64,000 nucleotides of DNA. Origin: Gigaspora rosea. Taxonomy: Eukaryota; Glomeromycota; Glomeromycetes; Diversisporales; Gigasporaceae. A program made the position numbers and the translations under genes. Shown piece after piece: positions 56,460-64,000 of this stretch; the first letter of the stretch is position 1, and each line of letters opens with the position of its first letter. The notes beneath the pieces were generated by a model. It did no database searches. It was given only the letters and a program-made list of their open reading frames with translations, and had not been told where the DNA came from. The DNA is taken from assembly GCA_003550325.1 (NCBI GenBank), contig QKWP01000054.1:539523-603522 (forward strand). Direction: 5' to 3'.

Positions 56460-56947
56460 TAGTAATTTGAACTAGTTGGGCTATAATTGGTTAACAACCC
56501 GAACTGAATAAATTTTAGAAACCAGTTGAGCAAATGCTTAATCATTGACTCATATAACCAGTTGAGAATTGATAGTCAGTTGATCTGTGCAACTGAGAAT
56601 TGATAATTGGTTGACAAAATGTAATTGAAATCAGGAATATGCAAAGATTCTGAAAAATTCTGAAAAGAAAATGAATGAACAAAGACAAAAATTCAAATAA
56701 AGGTTTGATAATTTCTAAAAATAAAGTGTGAAGTAATTTTAATCAGTTGCAATTTGTTAATATCAAATATTTGTTCAGTTAACTGATTAATAAATTTTTT
56801 TTAGCTCAAATTACTACTCAGTTGAGCTAGTTAACTCAGATAATTCGTTTGACCTAGACCAACCGAAATAATCTTGGTTAACTGATTATGCTCAGATATT
56901 GGGTCAGTTAATCAATTGACAATTTTGTTGCCTGGTTCAAGTCACTA
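56460..56947. mobile_element. hAT-like word-palindrome MITE (word CAGTTGA)
   Basis: Left end TAGTAATTTGAACTAG, right end GTTCAAGTCACTA. An 8-bp duplication, TGTTGGTA / TGTTGGTG, lies at 56452-56459 and 56948-56955. The body repeats CAGTTGA / TCAACTG / TTAACTGA words in both orientations. Confidence 0.8.
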
Positions 56948-57175
56948 TGTTGGTGTTTAGATTATTGTTGAGTAGTGCTTTTGAATGTTGTTTGGTAGTG
57001 CTTTTGGTTGTCATTTGGTGGTGCTTTATATTGTTTGGTAGTGCTTTTGGTTATAGATTGGTAGTTCTTTGATTATCATTTGTTAGTGTTTTTGGTCATT
57101 ATTTGGTAGTACTTTTGTTGTTGCTTGGTGGTGTTTTTAATGTTGTTTGCTAGTCTTTTAGTTGTTTGTCTTGTT

Positions 57176-57639
57176 ATACTTTTTTTATAATATTTTTATC
57201 TTTATTTCTTTTTTTGGTACTTTTTGCTACTTGTATTTTTTTTAATAAAAAATAATTATCTTTAATAATATTGTATACAGTTTAATAATAATTTTTTTAT
57301 TTTTTTTTAAAATTTGGACCAATCATATTTAAGCAGTACAGGATAAAAAATTATACCCCAGATATAGAATAAAAGCCTCTACCTAGGGTACAGAATAAGG
57401 ATACTTTTTTTTTAAAGAATGGTGAAAATTTTTTCATACTTTGAATAAAACTTTCTTGACAACTACTAATAGAATTTGATGAAAATTTTTTTAAATGGAT
57501 AATTATTAATCTATAGAATTGATTTAAACAAGTTTTTACTAAATTCAATTAGATAATTGTCAAGAAATTTTCAAGACATTTTAAAAAATTCTACTTTAAT
57601 GCTCATATCATGTGACGATCTGTACATGTAAAATTACAT
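57176..57639. other. AT-rich gap
   Basis: Holds one inverted module pair (57410-57580) of the 55060-55925 family. No gene. Confidence 0.35.
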
Positions 57640-59127
57640 AAAATGGTACATGCAAAACTTATATTTTTGAGACTCCTGCACTTACTTTTTTGATACTCCT
57701 AAATGTGCCCCAAAATTTATATACTTTTTTGATATTGATATCATGTGCGCACTAACCTTAACTCTAATTACAAACCTGACCCTAATAACAATAACCTATT
57801 AAAAATGAACATGTAATAAATATTATAACTTTTAGAACAGCCACATTGGTTTAATAAATAACTTAATTGCATGGTCCACGAATAAAAGTTACTGTTATTA
57901 AAAAGTTTAGCACACTTTTATTATATCATTAATTTTAAACTTTTTAGATTTGACCTAGTTGTACAGGTTTTAACAAAGATTATATATATTTTTTAAGATA
58001 ATATTTATATGAAGAGTTTTTTTATAAAAAAAATAAATCTATTTCATATGTAATGTTTTTTTAAAATGAATATAAGTTTTTAGAAAAAAACTCTATTCAC
58101 ATGATAAATATTTTAAATACAGTATATTATTAAGTATTTGCGCTTTTTAAAAAACTTTTAGCATAATTGAAATTAGTTTATTTAAAACTACATTAGCACT
58201 AGACTTTTAAAAAATTCTCATAAAGGTAGTTTCTTGGGATTTTTGAATAACAGGCAATTTTTGACTTTGTTTTGAATTTTCAAGATTGTGTTACATTACA
58301 TCAAATTGCTATTTGTTGTCAAGAATTCTATAAAATTTCAAAAAGATTAGAAAACAATAAATCACAATTTTTATTGAATATCGCAATATAAAACAATTTT
58401 ATCCTTTTTTATGCATATGAAGTTATACAAAAATTTAATTGGCTAACTATTTTTAGGAGCCAATCATATTTGTGTATTTTAACTCACATGCAAAAAAGAT
58501 GCATTCGCATTTTTGCATTATATTGACTTCAAAAAAAGGTAATATTATTGTGTAAAATAATTGAGATATTCCAAACTCAGAGAACTTAAGATATAAAAAT
58601 TTACAGTAACTATAAATATCAAAATGATCAGTTAAAAGATATTTAAGAAGTTAAACATAAGTTTTAATTTAACTTTAATTTTCTTATTTCTATTCTGCAT
58701 ATTAATTTAAAGATTAAATTGTTAAGTATGTGCTATAGTTATTATTTAGGTTAAGTAGTAGTAATAAATATGAGTACAGTAGTAATTTTTTATTACTAGT
58801 ATAGATTAAATAACAACTCTGTAATAACTAAAAAATGTAGTAAAATTATTTTTTAGAATTTAAAATTAAGAGTTTCACTTATAATCAATAATGATAGCCA
58901 TATTTTGATCAACATTATTTTTACTAAATTTTGATACCACAATAAAAAAACAATATATAACCATTACCAAAACATTTTTTGCCATTTTTAAAAACAATTT
59001 TTTAGGGTCCCTGTTCATTGTGTAAATCATCACGTGGAAATAGTATCAAAAAAGCATATAAATTTTGGAGGTACATCTAGGAGTATCAAAAAAGTAAGTG
59101 CAGGAGTCTCAAAAATATAAGTTTTGC
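57640..59127. mobile_element. Candidate ~1.5-kb element with ~95-bp inverted ends
   Basis: GCAAAACTTATATTTTTGAG and then ACTCCTGCACTTACTTTTTT .. CCAAAATTTATA at 57648-57735 is repeated in reverse complement at 59036-59127. The inside (58000-59000) is AT-rich with no recognisable protein. Interval edges are set by the inverted match only. Confidence 0.6.
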
Positions 59128-59135
59128 GTCAGTAG

Positions 59136-59507
59136 TAGGGCTAGCGCATATCTGCGATAGCATAATATGCGCATAAATCTGGGTTTATCGCAGAAGCATA
59201 TGCGATAGCATATTTCGCATACCGGAACTATTTCGCATAATTAATAGAGCATAATCTATGTATAAAACGCTGGAAAGAATATCGGAACATCTCGTATAGT
59301 AGGCAGTCAATGAAAACAAAACTGAGCAGGTCGTCGGGAATTTACGGAAGGTATAGAAAACCTGATGATTGCATATTTTCGCTTATTTGTACATGAATCG
59401 CATAATTTGCGGCATAATTCGAAAAATTTATCGCATAATTTCGCATAAATTAAAATGTAAAGCAGGCAGAATTTGGGGTCCACCGCAGCAGACAATGACT
59501 AGCCCTA
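59136..59507. mobile_element. hAT-like word-palindrome MITE (word TTTCGCATA / GCATATGCG)
   Basis: Left end TAGGGCTAG, right end CTAGCCCTA. An 8-bp duplication, GTCAGTAG / GTCTGTAG (7 of 8), lies at 59128-59135 and 59508-59515. The body repeats TATCGCATAATTTCGCAT and its complement. The frame at 59307-59495 is not coding. Confidence 0.85.
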
Positions 59508-59515
59508 GTCTGTAG

Positions 59516-60869
59516 ACCCCTGCTCAGAATAATGTGATTACATGATCGATTTAACCACCTTTACATGATCAGAATCCAATCACATGTCAAGGTTAGATAC
59601 AACATTACACGATAAAAAAATTCAAAACATATATTTGTTTTAACAAAAATCGCGAAATTGCATATTAAGACATTCGAAGTTAATTTTTTAGATAACATCC
59701 TCTCCCTTTTTCTAGTAAAATAAACATATAGAAATGGTAACTATTCGCACCCACAATAATACCTGCTTCACCAGTACCAACAACTGATCATTCCAATTAC
59801 CAATAATAACAGTTAACATATCTTGTACCACTGGGTGAAAGTCGAAAAGTATTTAATAGACTTCAAATTTTCTGTCAATCAAATGGCATTTAACAGAAAT
59901 GCTTGGAACGTTTGGTTCTCTTTTACAAAACTCGCGTTAATTGATACTTCTTTGTCAATAATAATTCCCTTTCGTTTTGCTTTTTCAACTTCTCGTCGCC
60001 TGATAGCAAGAAGCTTGTGTTTTACTGATGGCAAACACCTCAGACCATTTAGAGAATAATTCGCTATGCGAGGAAGACGTTATGTTTGAATGACGTGAAT
60101 AACGTTATCCACAAAACAAAACAAAAATACAATAAACAAAAAAAAAAAAATTCCAATTTTGATTTTTAAATAGTGAATTGCGTAATTTTGTCATGTGGGA
60201 TCAAAATGTGAAATATCAGTTAATTTATTAACCGATCATAATTTCAAGAGTGGGGTCGAAGCCTACTACATAGTTAGATATAGCAAGCAATGTAATAATA
60301 TGCAGTTACAATCCATTATAATAAATTTACTTGATTTATGATAAAATAAAAACATATAAATAAAAGATAATTAATTAGTTTTAGTTTATGCAACAATTTT
60401 TTTTAAATTTCTCTCGATGTCGCTTCGTGACTTCTTATCAAAGTCTTTTACATTTCTTTTTTATATTTCAACGCTATTATAGCTATTTCATAAATACTGA
60501 GACAATGGAAGAATTGTCATGAACGAATCAATAAGTTTCTAACGCTTGCTAATGTCGGCAATTTATTTAATTCTGGGTCATCAGAAATTTTCTAGAATTT
60601 ATGGCATCTGCAACAATTTTTTTTCTATAGTTCTCAGCCTCTTGTCAAACTCAGTTCTACATTTCATATGATATATTAGATATTGCCATTTTTTTTCAGC
60701 CTCGCTTCGTTCGGCGAGCAGCTACCTTCTTTAATAATTAAACATCCATGCATTTAACCCTTTTTTACTAAATTTGCTTCGAATGTAAAATATATATTTA
60801 TATTTATATGTGCTATTTTTTTTATAATACGTATAAATTTATTAAAAATTTGCCGCCAATAAGACTTTT
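59516..60869. other. Gap with one weak minus-strand reading frame
   Basis: 59588-59665 carries the shared TTCAAAACATATATTTG / TTTTAACAAAAATCGCG block. On the minus strand, about 59870-60050 is open for ~58 codons with a charged sequence (VKHKLLAIRRREVEKAKRKG then DKEVSINASFVKENQTFQ). It could be a degraded exon, but I recognise no family. 60380-60740 has two related GCAACAATTTTTTTT stretches. No confident gene. Confidence 0.3.
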
Positions 60870-60981
60870 AAATCGTTGGACCGATTTTTAGGACAAAAAA
60901 CGGACTGACGGACTAATAAATACTATGATTCGGTCCTATTGTAACTGCTGGGACCGACCAGGAAGGACTGATCCACCCCTA
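60870..60981. mobile_element. Right-end remnant of a hAT-like word element (word GGACCGA)
   Basis: Ends ACTGATCCACCCCTA. The preceding ~100 bp repeats TCGGTCC / GGACCGA / GGACTGA. No matching left end TAGGGGTGG was found, so it appears left-truncated. Confidence 0.5.
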
Positions 60982-61306
60982 GTAATCAGTCTTCTATCCT
61001 GACTAATCAAATTTCAATATCAAAAATCGAAATGAAACCAAAAAGTACTAACTTTTAATTAGAAAACCTCCTGTGACCTAATTAAAATGTTCTTTGTGAA
61101 ATTTTATCATTGGACACTATACAGTATGGTTTAATCTACTCTTAATTGTGATGTGTTTTATTGGCTCTAATTTTACACGCAATCATGTATGTCTGATCTT
61201 AAGTTTGATTGGTTAAAATTTCAGGGGATTTTACTGATGTGTCACCTAAAATTCTATTTATAGACTTTGTTACCAGAACCCCCTTTCTCATTAACGACAA
61301 CAATTC

Positions 61307-62758
61307 ATGGCACGAAAAATATTTTTGGGTGATATGCCCGAAATAATGGAAAATATTCTTAAAAATTTAAAAATTGAATTTCATTCCTTATACTCGTGCA
61401 CGCTTGTGACCGACATTGGTGCAAAATGATAATTCCTATTCTTTGGCAAGATCCATTTTCATTTCATCAAAGTACCTTTGTTTATTTCTACATATCTTTC
61501 TTCTCTTGGTGAGGATGACAAAGTCATTTTAAAAGAATGTGGAATAAACATAGTATTTGCAAGAACACTATTTGATTATGCAGGATTTTTAAAGACACTC
61601 AATTTATCTCGTTTAGAAAACAAAGTTAGACAATGGATCGAATTCCAGCCTCCTTATTCAAAACCATATCTTGGCCCATTGATACGTCAAATAAGTAATT
61701 TATTATTTAAATTATTTATTGAGAGTGGCGCCATTTTACACAATTTAAATATACAGTATGTTTATCTGAATTTAATGAAATTAAGCCAGAGATCTTTTAC
61801 TCGTTGGGACGAAATGAACAATTTTTCTCACGACTGCAAGATTTGTCTTTGCGCAATAACAGAATTCAGCGCCGAAAATGCTATTGCCTTATTAAAAATC
61901 TTGGCAAAAAATTCTACGAAAATTAGTGTTTTGAAACTTGAAGATTTTTATTTTACTTGTGATTTACAGGTATTTAATGTACTTAGATGTATTATTAAAT
62001 CACAAGAGCAACTTAGACGATTCAACTTTGATGCAGTAGAATATCCAGAAAAATTACACGGTATTATTTCGGCTTTAGAAAGCCAAAAACAATCATTAAT
62101 AGAAATTATAATAGATGGTTGCGATTATGATTCAGAGTTCAGGGTGCTGATGAATTGTAAATTTTGGAAATTATTCGTATCAGGAATTGTGATTATGAGA
62201 GACTGTTGAAAATATTAGATTGTAAAATCAGCACTTTAGAGTTAGTTGATTGCGCATCGAAAATAGCGTTGATTTTTGAAAAGTTTGGCACATCACTACA
62301 ACGACTAAAGCTTGAGTCAGTAGATGAAATGATTTTAAAGCAATTGTCATTAATAGCGGCGCTTAATTCTTTCTGCCCAAACGTTACATATCTCAACATT
62401 TCAAACATTGAGTTTTCCACACAACTCATTGATCTTATTGGTAATTTACAAAAACTTCAATTTCTCACGTGTTCATGGTGAATTGATGAGTGTATTAATG
62501 GATTACCGGACAAAGAACGAATTGCACAGTTTGCAAAAATATTGCCGTTAACACTGAAATATCTTGATTTGAGGTATTCATGTTTAAACTCACATATAGA
62601 TATTTTGCTCAATAATTGCAATGCACCTTTAAAAAAATTGTTAATTAATAATAATATCTTTGATAATAAGAAAAATTTAAAAGCCTTGATTTATTTCTGT
62701 ATACGAAACAGGTCATTGAAGTACTTGGGTGTATGTAAACTCATATTTTGGTTTTGAG
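61307..62758 (+). pseudogene. F-box protein gene, frameshifted (long F-box family)
   Basis: Starts ATG GCA CGA (MARKIFLGDMPEIMENILKN), then FHSLYSCTLV. A lost base after this shifts the frame so that the following HWCKMIIPILWQDPFSFHQ is read in another frame. A gained base ~50 nt later restores frame 1 at PLFISTYLSSLGEDDKVILK. The protein then runs for ~230 residues (61478-62209) to a third frameshift at about 62160, continues as MEIIRIRNCDYERLLKIL (62164-62481), meets one in-frame TGA and goes on to CIRNRSLKYLGV (62758), where a GTATGT intron donor may follow. Leucine-rich spacing (LKYLDLRYSCLNSHIDIL) is typical of long F-box proteins in these fungi. Four lesions indicate a pseudogene, although assembly errors in an AT-rich region are possible. 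Confidence 0.75.
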
Positions 62759-63221
62759 CTTTTTATGGTAGTAATGGAATATGTTACAGTTGTGCCATAT
62801 GACCGAATTTTTGTTAATTGCTAGTTTCTACAAATTCCTTTTTTTTTTTCTTTAATTTTAGACAAGTTAGCGTCATTTATAAATTTAGAAACATGATCTT
62901 TAATGCACTTTATAAATAAAATGAAGCATCAATGCAATATAATTTCTTTGAAAATTAAAAAAAAAACATTTGAATAATCGTGTCCGAGTATGCATAAATT
63001 AGTATTATATCACTCTGATAATTACATGAGATGTTCATAATATTGAATCCATCTGAATCCACCAACTTTAATAATACACTTTACTACTGAAGTTATAAGT
63101 AAGTTACAATCACTGCATTGACGAAATCTCATTTATTGAGCAAAAATAAAAAAAGAAAAAGAAAAAATATAAAACAACGATAATGTAGAAGGAAAGAATT
63201 AATTTGTATATTTTTTTATTA
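62759..63221. other. Gap downstream of the F-box pseudogene
   Basis: A possible final exon (TTTTAG then ACAAGTTAGCGTCATTT near 62862) would fit the end of the F-box gene, but the reading ends after a few codons in every frame. The rest is AT-rich. Confidence 0.3.
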
Positions 63222-63370
63222 CAGTCAAACCTCCATATAATCACACCGTCGGGATACAAAAAGTGGTGATTATATAGAGATGTGACTAATATAGAGGGAA
63301 TTCTATATAATCACAATTATATAATAAAATTATATTAAAAAAAAATTGTGATTATATAGAAGTTTTAATA
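63222..63370. mobile_element. pogo-like MITE (CAGTCAAACCTCCATATAATC end)
   Basis: The left end CAGTCAAACCTCCATATAAT after TA is the classic pogo/Tigger end. The right end is a diverged inverted copy (GTGATTATATAGAAGTTTTA then TA). GTGATTATATAGA words recur inside in both orientations. Confidence 0.6.
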
Positions 63371-63399
63371 AATAAAAATTTTTTAAATTTTGTTTTTTT

Positions 63400-63840
63400 T
63401 TTAAATAATCGATTATAATTGCTACATATAAAAGTTAAAATTATACTAAGTAAATCAATAATAATGCTCTAAATATTGTAAAATTTTGAGATAATTTGAA
63501 TAACATTTATTATTATACTTTTACAAGTTACACTTAGGTAAAAAAAATTAAAAAAAATTCAAAATTTTTTAAATTATACAAAATTATAAAAATGTATTAA
63601 TAAAATTTTATCCAAATTATTTCAAAATTTCAGAATATATGCAAATTTGTATCCCAAACAACTTTACTTAGACCATTTTTATTGATTTACTTGATATAAT
63701 TTTGACTTTTATATGTAGCTCCGATATATGATTATTTAAAAAAAAATTAAAAAAAATTTTATTTAAATAATCATATCTCATAGCTACGTATATAAGTCAA
63801 ATTATATCAAGTAAATCGATAATAATGATCTAAGTAAAGT
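63400..63840. repeat. Foldback modules of the GCTACATAGTAAAG family
   Basis: ATAATCGATTATAATTGCTA .. AAGTAAATCAATAATAATGC is mirrored at about 63640-63735 and again at 63760-63840. It is diverged from the modules at 48.4-52.2 kb. Confidence 0.55.
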
Positions 63841-63850
63841 TGTTGGGAAT

Positions 63851-64000
63851 TAGGGTTCCGAAGTTCAGTTCAGTTCAATAGAGGTTCAGGTTCAGGTTCA
63901 ATGAACCTGAACCTGAACCTGAACCTGCTCTAAAAGTTCAATACTGAACTGAACCTGAACTTAAAATTATTGAACATGAACCTGAACCTGAACTTAAAAA
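63851..64000. mobile_element. Left end of a hAT-like word-palindrome MITE (word GGTTCA), cut by window edge
   Basis: Begins TAGGGTTCCG, the same ten bases as the element at 7570. The body is AGGTTCAGGTTCA and its complement TGAACCTGAACC, repeated to the window end. The 8 bases before it are TTGGGAAT (63843-63850), the expected target copy. Confidence 0.75.

Larger units (their letters stand above)
56035..57175 (+). repeat. TTTGGTAGTGCTTTTGGTTGTCA minisatellite, in three blocks
   Basis: Imperfect ~20-30-bp units TTTGGTAGTGCTTTTGG occupy about 56035-56250, 56335-56459 and 56948-57175. The blocks are separated by two inserted elements (56256-56332 and 56460-56947). The open frame at 56038-56241 is a translation of the repeat and is not called a gene. 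Confidence 0.8.

Noticed and set aside
59823..60059. 78-codon plus-strand frame
   Set aside because: No recognisable domain; the minus strand is equally open with a more protein-like charged sequence, and neither can be supported as a gene.

Overview
The window is AT-rich (roughly three quarters A+T), gene-poor and packed with transposable-element remains. It looks like chromosomal DNA of an arbuscular mycorrhizal fungus (Glomeromycotina, Rhizophagus/Gigaspora type). The basis is the set of protein families: short F-box proteins, Sel1-repeat proteins, SWIM/FAR1 Mutator-like transposases, PIF1-like helicase remnants and an intron-rich M28 peptidase with short AT-rich introns. The species is inferred, not proven.

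Layout. 1-3240 (minus) is a non-LTR retrotransposon with an APE-type endonuclease and a reverse transcriptase in one frame, split by a single TAA and running off the left edge. 3.2-20.5 kb has no ordinary gene. It holds foldback elements, a ~110-bp satellite, and three of the window's four copies of a long tRNA-headed, poly(A)-tailed retroelement (6186-7228, 16164-17585, 19091-19758; the fourth is 52301-54464). 20.6-21.3 kb carries a broken PIF1-like helicase. 23.2-27.1 kb is the only conventional gene neighbourhood: a 3-exon F-box gene (plus) convergent with a 9-exon membrane-anchored M28 metallopeptidase gene (minus) whose spliced frame closes exactly at 512 codons.

28736-33470 is a Mutator-like element with ~1-kb inverted arms that each carry a Sel1-repeat coding segment. 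Its interior has a decayed DDE/SWIM transposase and, most surprisingly, an 85-codon fragment resembling the target-recognition domain of a bacterial type I restriction specificity subunit (HsdS). 35.65-41.18 kb is a second decayed FAR1/SWIM transposase, split by a ~2.1-kb inserted element.

42-60 kb is a dense mosaic of foldback elements. Three groups stand out: (a) hAT-like elements that begin TAG(G/T/A)G.. or TAGTAA, have 8-bp target duplications, and whose bodies are one short word repeated in both orientations, with a different word in each element; (b) elements with GGG(G/A)GCTTCC-like or GRGCRCTAACATT ends inserted in TTA; (c) a 3.8-kb giant foldback that has taken up two of the group (b) elements. 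The right end has an F-box pseudogene (61307-62758), a pogo-like element and the left end of another hAT-like word element cut by the window edge.

Only the M28 peptidase, the small F-box gene and the right-arm Sel1 frame look intact. Most other coding sequence belongs to mobile elements. All calls come from reading the sequence; no database search was run.
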